A stretch of DNA of 64,000 nt from Candidatus Competibacter denitrificans Run_A_D11 (GTDB lineage Bacteria > Pseudomonadota > Gammaproteobacteria > Competibacterales > Competibacteraceae), in the NCBI RefSeq assembly GCF_001051235.1, contig NZ_CBTJ020000076.1:1-64000 (forward strand), in the 5' to 3' direction. Positions 21,227 through 31,152 of the stretch are shown piece by piece (within the stretch, counting starts at the first letter, position 1; every line of letters begins with the position of its first letter). Below the pieces are notes generated by a model that saw only the letters and a list, made by a program, of their open reading frames with translations, was not told the DNA's origin and did no database searches. Made by a program: the position numbers and the translations under genes.

Positions 21227-22417
21227 ATGAATAAAATTGAGCTTTCTATCATTATGCCTTGCCTGAATGAGGCAGAAACAATTGGGCGTTGCATTGAAAA
21301 AGCCAAGCACTGGCTTGAACAATCGGGTGTTATAGGAGAAATCATTATTGGTGATAATGGTTCAACCGATGGTTCTCAGGACATTGCAGTGAGTTACGGC
21401 GCACGAATTATTGATATTCCACAACGTGGTTATGGTGCTGCGCTTTTTGGCGCAACGATGGCGGCGCAGGGTAAATACATCATTATGGGCGATTCCGATG
21501 ATAGTTATGATTTCAGCAATCTTTCGCCGTTCCTGGAAAAGCTACAAAGCGGCTATGACCTAGTAATGGGTAATCGCTTCAAAGGTGGTATTCAAGCTGA
21601 AGCAATGCCATGGAAAAACCGCTATATCGGCAACCCATTACTAACCGGGATTGGCCGGTTATTATTTAACTCTCAAATAGGCGATTTTCACTGCGGCTTA
21701 CGCGGGTTTTCTAAGGTTGCTTTTATGCGTATGGATCTACATACGACTGGGATGGAGTATGCCTCAGAAATGGTAATTAAAGCTGCTCTATTAGGGATGC
21801 AGATTGCTGAAGTTCCTACCACCTTAAGCAAGGATGGGCGTTCGCGTCCCCCACATCTTCGCCCGTGGCGCGATGGATGGCGTCACTTACGATTTATGCT
21901 GCTATTCAGCCCACGTTGGCTGTTTATCTATCCGGGTATAGCTATTTCTTTGCTCGGATTAGTGTTATTTATTTTGTTGCTTAAGGGACCTATTCAGATT
22001 AACAAAGTTTATTTTGATATTCATACCATGGTCTTTGCTGGCATAACGACATTAATTGGATATATGTTACTGGTATTTGGTTCAATTACCCGGATTATTG
22101 GCATTAGCTTGGGCTTGCTACCACCTAAGCGCATACTGGATTATCTATCAGGAAAACCTATTCTTGAGATAGGTAGCCTACTGGGTGTTATTTCTATGTT
22201 AACTGGTTTTTTTTATGGGATAACAGCGATTATCGAGTGGGGCAGCACCCACTTTGGTACGCTTGATCCAACAATAACTATGAGAACGGTCTTGCTTTCA
22301 GCCATGAGTATATTATTTGGATTTATTACATTGATTTTCTCAATTATCTTCGGATTTATCACCATACCGACAGATCATGGGAATCCTCCCAACAGAAATA
22401 ATAATCAGGGCGATTGA
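21227..22417 (+). CDS. GT2-family glycosyltransferase with C-terminal membrane domain (DPM1/GtrB-like)
   Basis: This 396-aa protein has an N-terminal GT-A domain: LSIIMPCLNEAETIG, then GDNGSTDGSQDIA, then the metal-binding GDSDDSYDF, then GNRFKGG and the acceptor-side GDFHCGLRGF. Enzymes of this type load a sugar onto polyprenyl phosphate at the cytoplasmic membrane. About four transmembrane helices follow from about residue 230, two of them in IGYMLLVFGSITRIIGISLGLL-type segments, longer than the two-helix tail of GtrB. ATG 21227 precedes the first strand; a TTG at 21194 is possible. It sits 28 bp upstream of the 661-aa membrane protein, probably one operon. Confidence 0.85.
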   Translation: MNKIELSIIMPCLNEAETIGRCIEKAKHWLEQSGVIGEIIIGDNGSTDGSQDIAVSYGARIIDIPQRGYGAALFGATMAAQGKYIIMGDSDDSYDFSNLSPFLEKLQSGYDLVMGNRFKGGIQAEAMPWKNRYIGNPLLTGIGRLLFNSQIGDFHCGLRGFSKVAFMRMDLHTTGMEYASEMVIKAALLGMQIAEVPTTLSKDGRSRPPHLRPWRDGWRHLRFMLLFSPRWLFIYPGIAISLLGLVLFILLLKGPIQINKVYFDIHTMVFAGITTLIGYMLLVFGSITRIIGISLGLLPPKRILDYLSGKPILEIGSLLGVISMLTGFFYGITAIIEWGSTHFGTLDPTITMRTVLLSAMSILFGFITLIFSIIFGFITIPTDHGNPPNRNNNQGD

Positions 22418-22445
22418 ATAACTCAGGATAGCTTATAGGTACCAT

Positions 22446-24431
22446 ATGAAACGCATAGCCTCGCCCTATCCAATAGTTATAATTTTATTTATCTTAACCA
22501 AACTATGGCTAGTTTCAGATCAAGGTTTGGTAGCATTCGCTCATGCAGCCCATGATGACTTACTCTTTGTTCGTTTAGCTAATTACCTAATACAATTAGA
22601 GTGGCTAGGGCCTTATGATAATCTTACCTTAATTAAGGGGCCTTTCTATCCTCTGTGGATAGCAACCACCTTCTTAATTGGAATACCTTTGCTGCTATCA
22701 CAGCATCTGCTTTATATTGCAGCCTGCCTCATCACTGAGCGTGCTTTACAATCCCTTTTTATCGAAAAACCCTGGCGTATTATTATCTTTATTTTCTTGC
22801 TGTTTAATCCAGTAACTTTTACTTGGGAAATGACCCGTGTTTTACGGGAAAGTCTTTATCCAGGACTTACTTTATTAATAGTTGCGTCTACTATCCTTCT
22901 TTTCACACATCGACATAGACCGACCTCTCAGTCAGCAGGTTGGGCATTGGTCTGTGGCTTGTCGATAGCTGCCTTTTGGCTAACTCGAGAAGAAGGGATC
23001 TGGATTCTACCCTTTCTGGTTCCTATCATCCTCTGGATTATAACCGCTCTATTCACGAAGCCCCGAAACTGGTGCACAATTCTCATTGTGGCTATACCGG
23101 TCTTAATGCCCTTACTTGCAATCCAAGCTGTTTCTATGATAAATCTGGTACATTATGGGATCTTCACCACGGTGGAACTAAAAACACCAGAACTTAAAGC
23201 AGCATATGGGGCACTGACCCGGGTGCGGCCAGTAGAACACAAATCTCAAGTTCCTGTAACCAAAGAGACCCGATTGCGTATTTATCAAGTCAGCCCAGCT
23301 TTTTCTGAATTACGTCCTTACTTTGAAAAAGAGGGTTTCTGGACTGTTGAAACCATATTAAAGGATAACAACCCCTCATACTCCAAAGAAATTAAAGGGG
23401 GATGGTTTATATGGGCACTACGAGACGCAGTAGCTGAGGCTGGATATTTTAAATCAGGTGCCCAAGCCGCTCAGTTTTTCCAACGATTGGCTGATGAAGT
23501 CAATGCCGCTTGCCAAGCACAAAAACTTGATTGTTTGGCTGAACGTGCCAGCTTGATGCCACCCTGGCAATTTGAATACCTGGCGCCCACTATTCAAAAC
23601 TTCATTTCTGGCCTCCGTATGCTGATAACGTTTTCGGAGATACCCGTAGAACCTTTTATTAGCATGGGACCCAATGATAATTTATTGATGTTCCAAGATT
23701 TGACTCGGGAGCACCTATCTACATGGCCTCTAAAAGTTAAAGGCTGGGTAGTTCACGCATCAGATAAAAAATTGACCGTCACAATGGTTGAGCCATCTTA
23801 TAATGCCACAACCTCTTCAGCACAGCTTGAGGCCAGCCCCGATGTCTATCAGCATTTTCTACGTGAAAATCGAGAGATCCCAAGTGCCAATAATGCACGT
23901 TTCGAAGTTTCAGGTTATTGTATTGATACCTGTCTACTCCGAATTTTTGACGGCAACAAACAACTCGCTGAAGTTCCGTTAAAAAAAGGACAAACCACAT
24001 GGTTTGCTGATCCTTTATGGATTTTTATCGATAAAATCTCAAGCTACTCTGTGTTACCACGGCAAGCTCAGCTTGAAAAAATCAAGCTCTCATTACGCAA
24101 AAAAATCGCCACAACCTATCAGCTAACTATACCCATCTTTGCTCTGATAACAATTATCATATTCAGTATTTGGTCATTTCATTCGATCAAGACTCGAACA
24201 TTAACAGCAATGGGGTTTATCGCACTAAGTATTGCTGCTGCAATCTGTACACGTCTCCTAATACTGGCTATTATTGAATCCACTTCATTTACAGGAATAA
24301 CGCCCCGTTATTTAGCCCCCCTTTATCCTATGACATTGCTCTGCGCTAGCCTGTTCATTATTGATGCGCTACACGAGATAGAAATCCTAAATCTCTATCG
24401 CCACTTGAGATCATGGCTTAAAATCGAATAG
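22446..24431 (+). CDS. Unknown polytopic membrane protein, possible GT-C type glycosyltransferase
   Basis: I do not recognise a named family for this 661-aa protein. It has one N-terminal helix (about 7-24), then a loop with a paired acidic motif AHDDLLFVRLANYL. About five or six helices follow up to residue 232, then a large non-membrane region (about 233-560), then three C-terminal helices with ITPRYLAPLYPM between the last two. A membrane topology with an acidic motif in the first external loop is typical of GT-C enzymes that use polyprenyl-phosphate sugars. The preceding GtrA- and GtrB-like genes fit that role, so it may be the specificity enzyme. This is inference; no catalytic residue is proven. 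Confidence 0.55.
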   Translation: MKRIASPYPIVIILFILTKLWLVSDQGLVAFAHAAHDDLLFVRLANYLIQLEWLGPYDNLTLIKGPFYPLWIATTFLIGIPLLLSQHLLYIAACLITERALQSLFIEKPWRIIIFIFLLFNPVTFTWEMTRVLRESLYPGLTLLIVASTILLFTHRHRPTSQSAGWALVCGLSIAAFWLTREEGIWILPFLVPIILWIITALFTKPRNWCTILIVAIPVLMPLLAIQAVSMINLVHYGIFTTVELKTPELKAAYGALTRVRPVEHKSQVPVTKETRLRIYQVSPAFSELRPYFEKEGFWTVETILKDNNPSYSKEIKGGWFIWALRDAVAEAGYFKSGAQAAQFFQRLADEVNAACQAQKLDCLAERASLMPPWQFEYLAPTIQNFISGLRMLITFSEIPVEPFISMGPNDNLLMFQDLTREHLSTWPLKVKGWVVHASDKKLTVTMVEPSYNATTSSAQLEASPDVYQHFLRENREIPSANNARFEVSGYCIDTCLLRIFDGNKQLAEVPLKKGQTTWFADPLWIFIDKISSYSVLPRQAQLEKIKLSLRKKIATTYQLTIPIFALITIIIFSIWSFHSIKTRTLTAMGFIALSIAAAICTRLLILAIIESTSFTGITPRYLAPLYPMTLLCASLFIIDALHEIEILNLYRHLRSWLKIE

Positions 24432-24597
24432 TTGTAGCTGGGTGATTAAACCCTAACTGTAATAGAATTAATATTAATAGCTCCGTTTATCTGTCATACT
24501 GTGTATGGAATTGGATATTCTGTTTTGATTTACTACCCTCTTTTCTTTCCGCTTTTCCGTTAGTGCCAATGCAAATCATACGCGAGGCTATCCACCT

Positions 24598-25650
24598 GTG
24601 AACGAGCAGCCCCCACAACGCCCTACTCTCAGCTATCGCGACGCCGGCGTCGATATCGACGCCGGCAACCAATTGGTGGATCGTATCAAACCGCACGCCC
24701 GCCGCACGATGCGACCCGGCGTACTGGGAGGATTGGGTGGCTTTGGTGCGCTGTTTGAACTGCCGCTGGATCGCTACCGCCAACCGATACTGGTGTCCGG
24801 TACCGATGGGGTCGGCACCAAACTGAAACTGGCGCTGGAATTAGACCGACACGACACCATCGGCATTGATCTGGTAGCAATGTGCGTCAACGACGTGCTG
24901 GTGGTCGGCGCCGAACCTTTATTCTTTCTGGATTATTACGCCACCGGCAAATTGGATGTCGAGGTCGCGGCGACTGTCATCAAGGGCATCGCCGATGGCT
25001 GTGAGCAGGCGGGCGCAGCGCTGGTCGGTGGGGAAACTGCCGAAATGCCAGGGATGTATCAGGCGGGCGATTACGATTTGGCCGGTTTCTGTGTCGGGGT
25101 GGTCGAGAAAGCGAAGATCATCGATCCTCGCCGGGTCCAAGTCGGTGATGTACTACTCGGCCTGGCTTCTTCTGGGCCGCATTCCAACGGTTATTCGCTG
25201 ATCCGCAAAATTCTGGCGGTCAGCGGCGCGGATCTCAGCCAGCCGTTTGCCGACTCCACCCTCGGTACGGCTTTGCTCGCACCAACCCGCATTTACGTCA
25301 AACCGATCTTGCAATTACTGACAGAGATTAAGGTCCACGCTATCGCCCACATCACCGGTGGCGGCTTGACCGAGAATCTACCGCGCGTGCTGCCAGCAGA
25401 TACCAAGGCCGTCATCAATACCGCCAGTTGGCAGCGGCCAGCCGTCTTTCAATGGCTGCAACAGCACGGCAATGTAGCCGCTACGGAAATGTGGCGCACG
25501 TTCAATTGTGGGGTGGGGTTGGTGGTGTGCATCGCGCCCGATGCAGTTGATAGAACACTGGCTTTATTGCGCGGTGCGGGTGAAACCGCTTGGCAGCTAG
25601 GCAAAATCGTAGCGGATCAAGGTGCGCCGGTTGTGGAGTTCGAACCGTGA
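24598..25650 (+). CDS. purM: Phosphoribosylformylglycinamidine cyclo-ligase (AIR synthetase)
   Basis: This 350-aa enzyme closes the imidazole ring in purine synthesis using ATP. Signature blocks are [56 protein letters not shown] and [13 protein letters not shown]. The start is GTG 24598 with GAGG upstream. Its stop overlaps the purN GTG start (GTGA), so the two purine enzymes are translationally coupled, as in E. coli. Confidence 0.97.
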   Translation: MNEQPPQRPTLSYRDAGVDIDAGNQLVDRIKPHARRTMRPGVLGGLGGFGALFELPLDRYRQPILVSGTDGVGTKLKLALELDRHDTIGIDLVAMCVNDVLVVGAEPLFFLDYYATGKLDVEVAATVIKGIADGCEQAGAALVGGETAEMPGMYQAGDYDLAGFCVGVVEKAKIIDPRRVQVGDVLLGLASSGPHSNGYSLIRKILAVSGADLSQPFADSTLGTALLAPTRIYVKPILQLLTEIKVHAIAHITGGGLTENLPRVLPADTKAVINTASWQRPAVFQWLQQHGNVAATEMWRTFNCGVGLVVCIAPDAVDRTLALLRGAGETAWQLGKIVADQGAPVVEFEP

Positions 25651-26315
25651 GTGAAATCCGCAAAATCCGGCTAGTGGTGTTGATTTCCGGTCGGGGCAGC
25701 AACTTGCAAGCGATTTTGGATCAAGCGGCCAGCGGTGCATTGCCGGTGGAAATCGCTGTCGTCATCAGCAACCGACCCGGCGTTCAAGGGCTGGAACGCG
25801 CACGGCAAGCCGGCATTGCGGCGCTGGCGTTGGATCACAAATTATTTCCCGACCGACCGGCATTTGAAGCAGCCTTGATCGATTTGATCGACGGCCATCA
25901 GCCAGATTTGGTGATCCTAGCGGGCTTCATGCGGGTACTGACCGCCGGCTTTACTGAACATTATCGGGGCCGGTTGCTCAATATCCATCCGTCGCTGTTG
26001 CCGAAATTCCGGGGATTGCACACCCACGAACGCGCCATCGCCGCTGGTGAAACCGAACATGGTGCCAGTATCCATTTTGTCACCGCTGAACTGGATGGCG
26101 GTCCAGTCATCGTCCAGGCGCGCGTACCGGTGCTGCCAGACGACGATCCCGACACGCTGGCGGCGCGGGTGTTGGCACAGGAACATCATCTGTACTCGCA
26201 AGCGATTCACTGGTTTGCCGAAGGACGGCTGCGCTTGAGTGGTGAGCAGGTTTGGTTTGATGGCAAACCGCTGGATCAACCGTTGCGGTTAGAAAATGCC
26301 CATACGCTGGATTAA
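25647..26315 (+). CDS. purN: Phosphoribosylglycinamide formyltransferase (GAR transformylase)
   Basis: This 222-aa enzyme transfers formyl from 10-formyltetrahydrofolate to GAR. The family blocks [53 protein letters not shown] and [17 protein letters not shown] are present, including the catalytic Asn-His-Asp set. Start GTG 25647 overlaps the purM stop; a longer frame from 25590 would run inside purM. Its TAA stop shares TTAA with the stop of convergent dcd. Confidence 0.96.
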   Translation: MSEIRKIRLVVLISGRGSNLQAILDQAASGALPVEIAVVISNRPGVQGLERARQAGIAALALDHKLFPDRPAFEAALIDLIDGHQPDLVILAGFMRVLTAGFTEHYRGRLLNIHPSLLPKFRGLHTHERAIAAGETEHGASIHFVTAELDGGPVIVQARVPVLPDDDPDTLAARVLAQEHHLYSQAIHWFAEGRLRLSGEQVWFDGKPLDQPLRLENAHTLD

Positions 26316-26914
26316 GGCCCTTTATCCAACGGCCCATCACCGCCGATCCGGCTCGGTGTCGGGCCGCTTTGATGCTTGTATTTGGCGTCTTGGCGTTTGG
26401 AATAAGGACGCATTGCCGGACCAGTTAACGTTTCGAAGCTGATGGCGCAAATCGCCATCCCAGGGCGCAAGGCCAAGGGTAATTTGCCGCTGTTATAGCA
26501 CTCCAGCACGATAGCTCCGCTCCAGCCAGGGTCGATGCGATGGGCAGTAACATGCACCATTAATCCCAAACGCGCCAGACTGGAGCGGCCATCCAGCCAG
26601 CCGACCAGATCATCTGGCACAGTGATGGTTTCGGCGGTGGCGGCGAGAGCTAGTTCACCGGGGTGGATGAAAAACGCTTCATCGGGAGCAATTTTAATCT
26701 CCTTGCTCATGATCCGGTTGATCGCCTGATCGACCTCCTCACGCGGCCCGCTAAGATCAATGTAGGGTGCGGCATGGTCGTTGAAGACTCGGAAGCGGTT
26801 GCCAAGGTGTAAATCCACGCTCACTCCGTTGATTCGACCAGGCACAGGTCGCGGCTCAATACGGATTTTGCCCTCATCCAGATGGCGTTCGATATCACGG
26901 TCGCACAAGCGCAC
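26312..26914 (-). CDS. dcd: dCTP deaminase
   Basis: This 200-aa enzyme converts dCTP to dUTP, the main dTMP source in gammaproteobacteria. It starts [21 protein letters not shown] and carries [15 protein letters not shown]. The catalytic region [25 protein letters not shown] includes the essential Glu downstream (IVLECYN). The C-terminus [12 protein letters not shown] corresponds to the mobile lid. It is a few residues longer than the E. coli enzyme. It is convergent with purN and overlaps it by 4 nt. Confidence 0.95.
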   Translation of the reverse strand: MRLCDRDIERHLDEGKIRIEPRPVPGRINGVSVDLHLGNRFRVFNDHAAPYIDLSGPREEVDQAINRIMSKEIKIAPDEAFFIHPGELALAATAETITVPDDLVGWLDGRSSLARLGLMVHVTAHRIDPGWSGAIVLECYNSGKLPLALRPGMAICAISFETLTGPAMRPYSKRQDAKYKHQSGPTPSRIGGDGPLDKGP

Positions 26915-26935
26915 AAGTACCCTCCCCTAAAAATG

Positions 26936-26957
26936 CGAGACGCGGCCTAAAGCCGCG
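26936..26957 (-). terminator. G+C-rich hairpin downstream of the first small secreted-protein gene
   Basis: On the minus strand CGCGGC (26957-26952) pairs with GCCGCG (26946-26941) around a 5-nt loop, followed after a short gap by TTTTT at 26933-26929. It lies between the secreted-protein gene and dcd and resembles the stronger terminator at 27435-27461, though the T-run is displaced. Confidence 0.5.
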
Positions 26958-26986
26958 CCCCAATTCAACTGCATCGACAAGGCTAT

Positions 26987-27271
26987 TCAATCATCATACC
27001 AAGGCTGGGGGCGCGGAGGCCAAGGCCCAAAAGCCGGTCGTGGCTCCGGCCGATGGGAATACCAGGGCCGCTGCGGTGGTGGTGGCGGAAAGTCTCGATA
27101 AGCGTACCGTTGCAAGCGATAAACAGGCCGCATGGTCGTGCATACCCGCTTAACCGTGCGACCGTTGATGGTCGTGACATTGCATTTGGTCAGTGCCCAC
27201 GTTTCTTCAACCGGCAGCGCAAACAACCCTGCGACGGCCAATGTCATTAATCCAGCTTTGAGTATTTTCAT
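26987..27271 (-). CDS. Small secreted Pro/Arg/Tyr-rich protein, paralogue 1
   Basis: This 94-aa protein starts at ATG 27271 with a clear ribosome site (GAGG). It has a signal peptide (MKILKAGLMTLAVAGLFALP, cleavage near WA/LT), then a short conserved core with two cysteines (LTKCNVTTINGRTVKRVCTTMRPVYR) and a proline/arginine/tryptophan-rich tail with PPPPP. The core matches the neighbour at 27484-27801. The family is unknown to me. The two cysteines could form a disulfide in the periplasm. Both copies have similar G+C-rich hairpins downstream. Confidence 0.7.
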   Translation of the reverse strand: MKILKAGLMTLAVAGLFALPVEETWALTKCNVTTINGRTVKRVCTTMRPVYRLQRYAYRDFPPPPPQRPWYSHRPEPRPAFGPWPPRPQPWYDD

Positions 27272-27434
27272 AGTAACCTCGACTTGCGTGATATGAAGAT
27301 TTACCAACTTCACAGTCACAATAAGCCAGGCAACCTTTACACATTCTGAACCATTTTCTGGAAAATTTGTGTTTGTAATCTATTCAGGCTGAGCTTCGTT
27401 ATTCGTTCAATGGACAGATTCAGCTTGTACCGTT

Positions 27435-27461
27435 AAAAAAAAGCGCGGCCGAAGCCGCGCC
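27435..27461 (-). terminator. Rho-independent terminator of the second small secreted-protein gene
   Basis: On the minus strand GCGCGGC (27460-27454) and GCCGCGC (27449-27443) form a perfect 7-bp stem with loop TTCG. An uninterrupted run of eight T follows (plus-strand A run 27435-27442). It lies 23 bp past the stop of the gene at 27484-27801. Confidence 0.85.
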
Positions 27462-27483
27462 TAGTAATTGCTAACGAAGGGTA

Positions 27484-27801
27484 TTACCAACGCCCTCTGG
27501 CGGGTCGGCAATTGCGGTATCTGGCGCCATCGCGCCAATAGGTCCTGCAAACAACCCGATGGTCATAACCCCGATAGCCATAACCCCGATAGCCATAACC
27601 CCGATAGCCATAGCGGCGAGAATCCGGTCGATAATCGTTGTCACGATAGGCTGGCCGAGTAGTGCAAATCCGCTTGTGAACACCATGGGTGTAAACGTCC
27701 CGGCAGCGAGTCACCGCTTCAGCCTCATTCACCGGCAAAGCAGCGCCGCCGACAAATAATGCCAGCAAGCCAGCGGTCGTAATGGCTTTCATCAATTTCA
27801 T
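27484..27801 (-). CDS. Small secreted Arg/Tyr-rich protein with YGYRG repeats, paralogue 2
   Basis: This 105-aa protein starts at ATG 27801 with ribosome site GGAGG. It has a signal peptide (MKLMKAITTAGLLALFVGG, cleavage near AEA/VT) and a two-cysteine core VTRCRDVYTHGVHKRICTTRPAYR, alignable with the neighbour at 26987-27271. Three tandem YGYRG units follow, encoded by 15-bp DNA repeats, then a basic tail with two more cysteines. The repeats suggest a flexible, positively charged surface or periplasmic protein. Function unknown. Confidence 0.7.
   Translation of the reverse strand: MKLMKAITTAGLLALFVGGAALPVNEAEAVTRCRDVYTHGVHKRICTTRPAYRDNDYRPDSRRYGYRGYGYRGYGYRGYDHRVVCRTYWRDGARYRNCRPARGRW
27564..27611. 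repeat. Three perfect 15-bp tandem repeats inside a coding gene
   Basis: The unit cataaccccgatagc occurs three times without mismatch at 27564-27578, 27579-27593 and 27594-27608, followed by a partial cat. On the coding (minus) strand each unit encodes YGYRG or a phase of it. The unit is a multiple of 3, so copy-number change would alter protein length without shifting frame. Confidence 0.95.
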
Positions 27802-27876
27802 TGCGATTCCTCCAGATGACATCAGAAAAATGCCGATTGACGCAATCAAGGCGGATCAAAATACGACAGCAAAGCT

Positions 27877-28968
27877 TTACGTATTCTGAATGACAATATT
27901 AGGAAACTTATGGCTGTAATTCTTGGCCTGACGTGACAACCAGGCTGCGGCACGCCGGGCGATCTCTCGATACAGGCCCGCGATGCGGCTATCCGGTTCC
28001 GCGATCACCGTCGGTTGGCCACAGTCAGTTTCGGCGCGAATCCGGATATCCAATGGCAAAGAGCCGAGAAACGGGACTTTGTATTGCTCCGCCATCCGCT
28101 GCCCGCCGCCCTCGCCGAAGATATGTTCCTCATGGCCACACTGCGAGCAGATATGGGTGCTCATATTTTCGACGATACCCAATACCGGCACTTCCACCTT
28201 TTCAAACATTTTCAAGCCACGCCGGGCATCCAACAGCGCGATATCTTGGGGGGTCGTCACAATGATCGCCCCGCTGACTGGCACTTTTTGCGAAAGGGTT
28301 AGCTGAGTGTCGCCGGTACCAGGCGGCAGATCGATGACCAAATAATCCAGTTCCTGCCAGCGCGTGTCACGGAGCAATTGCTCCAGGGCCTGGGTCACCA
28401 TCGGCCCACGCCATACCATCGGCGTATCCTCTTCAATCAAATAACCAATCGACATCGATTGAATACCGTGACTTACCACCGGGTTGAGCGACTTGCCATC
28501 CGGGGATTGCGGGCGGGCGGTGGCGCCTAACATGCGCGGCTGGCTAGGGCCGTAAATATCGGCATCCAGCAAACCGACCACAGCCCCTTCGGCCTGGAGC
28601 GCCAGGGCCAGGTTAACCGCCGTGGTGGATTTGCCGACCCCACCCTTGCCGGAAGCGACGGCGATGATGTTCTTGACACCCGGCAACGGTTTCAAACCCT
28701 TTTGCACCTCGTGGGACACAATCTTGCTGTCGATCTTGATCGCCGAGTCGGTAATGCCAGGCAATGCCACCAGCCGCTCGCGCAGAGTCACAATCAGCGT
28801 GTCCCGATAGCCGGCCGCCGGAAAACCCAGTTCGAGATCCACCTCAACGCGAGTTCCCTCAATTCGGATACCCTTGACGCACTTGGCAGCGATCAAATCC
28901 TGTTCTAGATAAGGATCTACGTAGCCCTTGAGGGCGGTTTCCACATCGGCGCGCGTTACCGCGGTCAT
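27877..28968 (-). CDS. apbC: Iron-sulfur cluster carrier ATPase ApbC/Mrp
   Basis: This 363-aa P-loop protein delivers Fe-S clusters to apoproteins. An N-terminal DUF59/MIP18-like domain (about 5-80) precedes the ATPase domain. That domain has a deviant Walker A GKGGVGKST, the switch block LLDADIYGPSQPRML, and the cluster-binding CxxC in THICSQCGHEEHIFGEGGG. ATG 28968 has ribosome site GAGGAA; an earlier start at 28992 lacks one. It is divergent from metG, the arrangement also seen in E. coli (mrp-metG), with 132 bp for both promoters. Confidence 0.95.
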   Translation of the reverse strand: MTAVTRADVETALKGYVDPYLEQDLIAAKCVKGIRIEGTRVEVDLELGFPAAGYRDTLIVTLRERLVALPGITDSAIKIDSKIVSHEVQKGLKPLPGVKNIIAVASGKGGVGKSTTAVNLALALQAEGAVVGLLDADIYGPSQPRMLGATARPQSPDGKSLNPVVSHGIQSMSIGYLIEEDTPMVWRGPMVTQALEQLLRDTRWQELDYLVIDLPPGTGDTQLTLSQKVPVSGAIIVTTPQDIALLDARRGLKMFEKVEVPVLGIVENMSTHICSQCGHEEHIFGEGGGQRMAEQYKVPFLGSLPLDIRIRAETDCGQPTVIAEPDSRIAGLYREIARRAAAWLSRQAKNYSHKFPNIVIQNT

Positions 28969-29100
28969 AGTCAATTCCTCGTTGCTTGGCAAATGGTGTG
29001 TTTTGGAATCTGGCTATCGCGTAGCGAGCGTCAAGATGACAGCGATACCGGAATGCTGCTAACGTAGCGACCTTTCCGAGCGACCGCAACCGTCCGTGCC

Positions 29101-31134
29101 ATGAGCGACCCCAGCATCCGCCGTATCCTTGTCACCAGTGCCCTACCCTACGCCAACGGCCCCATTCATATCGGTCATCTGGTCGAATACATTCAGACCG
29201 ACATCTGGGTTCGCTTCCAGAAACTGCGTGGCCATGAATGTTATTACGTCTGCGCCGATGATGCTCACGGTACCCCGATCATGTTGCGCGCCGAACAAGA
29301 CGGCCTCAGCCCGCAACAACTCATCGACCGGATCTGGCAGGAGCACCGCGCCGACTTCGCCGATTTCCTGATCGAATTTGACAACTATTATTCGACACAT
29401 TCACCGGAAAATCGCCATTACGCTGAATTGATTTATCGTCGGCTGGATCAAGCTGGCCACATCACTCGACGGGTGATCACCCAAGCCTATGATCCAGAAA
29501 AACAAATGTTCCTGCCGGATCGCTTCATCAAGGGTGAATGCCCGCGCTGCGGTACGGCTGATCAATACGGCGACAGTTGCGAACAGTGCGGTGCCACGTA
29601 TTCCCCGACCGATCTGAAAAACCCGCGTTCGGTCATTTCCGGCGCCACACCGACCCTCAAGGAGTCCTTGCATTTCTTTTTCAAGCTCGCCGATTTTGAG
29701 ACGATGCTGAAAGAATGGATCAGCAGCGGCACCATCCAACCACAGATGGTCAACAAACTCAACGAGTGGTTTACCGCCGGCCTACAGGAATGGGACATCT
29801 CCCGCGATGCGCCGTACTGGGGCTTCGAGATCCCCGATGCGCCCGGTAAATATTTCTACGTCTGGCTGGACGCGCCCATCGGCTATATGGCCAGTTTCCA
29901 AAACTATTGCGACCGCGTTGGGCTGCACTTCGACGATTTTTGGCGGCCTGACAGCACCGCTGAGGTCTATCACTTCATCGGTAAGGATATTGCCTATTTC
30001 CATATCCTGTTCTGGCCAGCGGAGTTGACTGGGGCTGGCTTCCGTAAGCCGACTGCGGTGAATTGTCACGGTTTCCTGACCGTGGACGGGCAAAAGATGT
30101 CGAAATCGCGCGGCACGTTCATCAAAGCCCGCACCTTTCTCAACCATCTCAGACCAGAAGTCCTGCGCTATTACTTCGCCAGCAAGCTGAACGACGGCAT
30201 TGATGATCTTGACTTGAATTTTGAGGACTTCGTGCAGCGGGTCAACAGCGATCTGGTCGGTAAACTGGTCAACATCGCCAGCCGGTGTGCCGGTTTCATC
30301 ACTCGGCGCTTCGACGGTCGGTTAGCCGATACCTTGGCAGAGCCGGGGCTTTATGCCGAATTCACCGCCGCCGGTGAATCCATCGCCCAGGCTTACGAAG
30401 GACGGGAATTCGGCCGAGCCATGCGCGAGATCATGGCGTTGGCCGACCGCGCCAATCAATACATTGATGAAAAGAAGCCGTGGGTCTTGGCAAAGCAACC
30501 GGCAGCGGCAACTGAAGTTCAGGCGGTATGCAGCATGGGCCTCAATCTGTTCCGGCTGTTGATGCTCTATCTCAAGCCGGTATTGCCGGGCATCGCCGGC
30601 CAGGTTGAAGGATTCTTGCAAATCGCTCCGCTACGCTGGGCCGATCTGAACACGCCACTGCTGGGCCATGCTATCGCTGAATTCAAGCCGTTGCTACAAC
30701 GGGTTGAGATGGCACAGATCACCGCCATGGTCGAAGAATCGAAGGAAGGCCACTTGATAGCCACTGCCCCATCGGCCACACCAGGGCCACTCGCCATCGA
30801 TCCGCTCAGCCCAACGATCACCATCGACGAGTTCGCAAAAATCGATCTGCGGGTAGCCCGCATCGTCAAGGCGGAAGCGGTCGCCAACGCCGACAAGCTG
30901 GTTCGGCTTGAGCTTGATCTGGGGGGCGAAACCCGCCAGGTGTTCGCTGGCATCAAAGCGGCTTATCGACCTGAAGAGCTGGAGGGCCGGTTAACCGTGA
31001 TGGTGGCTAACCTAGCCCCGCGCAAGATGCGCTTTGGCCTTTCCGAAGGCATGGTACTTGCAGCGGCCGGTGGCACCGGCATCTACCTGCTCGCCCCCGA
31101 CAGCGGCGCGGAGCCGGGAATGCGGGTCAAATAA
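29101..31134 (+). CDS. metG: Methionyl-tRNA synthetase
   Basis: This 677-aa class I synthetase has HIGH at residues 23-26 ([13 protein letters not shown]) and KMSKS in [12 protein letters not shown]. It has a four-cysteine zinc knuckle ([18 protein letters not shown]), the anticodon-binding helical domain and a C-terminal tRNA-binding OB-fold (about 575-677, [17 protein letters not shown]) used for dimerisation. The length equals that of the E. coli enzyme. Divergent from apbC. Confidence 0.97.
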   Translation: MSDPSIRRILVTSALPYANGPIHIGHLVEYIQTDIWVRFQKLRGHECYYVCADDAHGTPIMLRAEQDGLSPQQLIDRIWQEHRADFADFLIEFDNYYSTHSPENRHYAELIYRRLDQAGHITRRVITQAYDPEKQMFLPDRFIKGECPRCGTADQYGDSCEQCGATYSPTDLKNPRSVISGATPTLKESLHFFFKLADFETMLKEWISSGTIQPQMVNKLNEWFTAGLQEWDISRDAPYWGFEIPDAPGKYFYVWLDAPIGYMASFQNYCDRVGLHFDDFWRPDSTAEVYHFIGKDIAYFHILFWPAELTGAGFRKPTAVNCHGFLTVDGQKMSKSRGTFIKARTFLNHLRPEVLRYYFASKLNDGIDDLDLNFEDFVQRVNSDLVGKLVNIASRCAGFITRRFDGRLADTLAEPGLYAEFTAAGESIAQAYEGREFGRAMREIMALADRANQYIDEKKPWVLAKQPAAATEVQAVCSMGLNLFRLLMLYLKPVLPGIAGQVEGFLQIAPLRWADLNTPLLGHAIAEFKPLLQRVEMAQITAMVEESKEGHLIATAPSATPGPLAIDPLSPTITIDEFAKIDLRVARIVKAEAVANADKLVRLELDLGGETRQVFAGIKAAYRPEELEGRLTVMVANLAPRKMRFGLSEGMVLAAAGGTGIYLLAPDSGAEPGMRVK

Positions 31135-31152
31135 ATTCGCGACCGGCGCTTT

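Noticed and set aside
27564..27611. CRISPR-like repeat array
   Set aside because: The 15-bp units are directly tandem without spacers and lie in frame inside a gene for a secreted repeat protein; no cas genes occur in the window.
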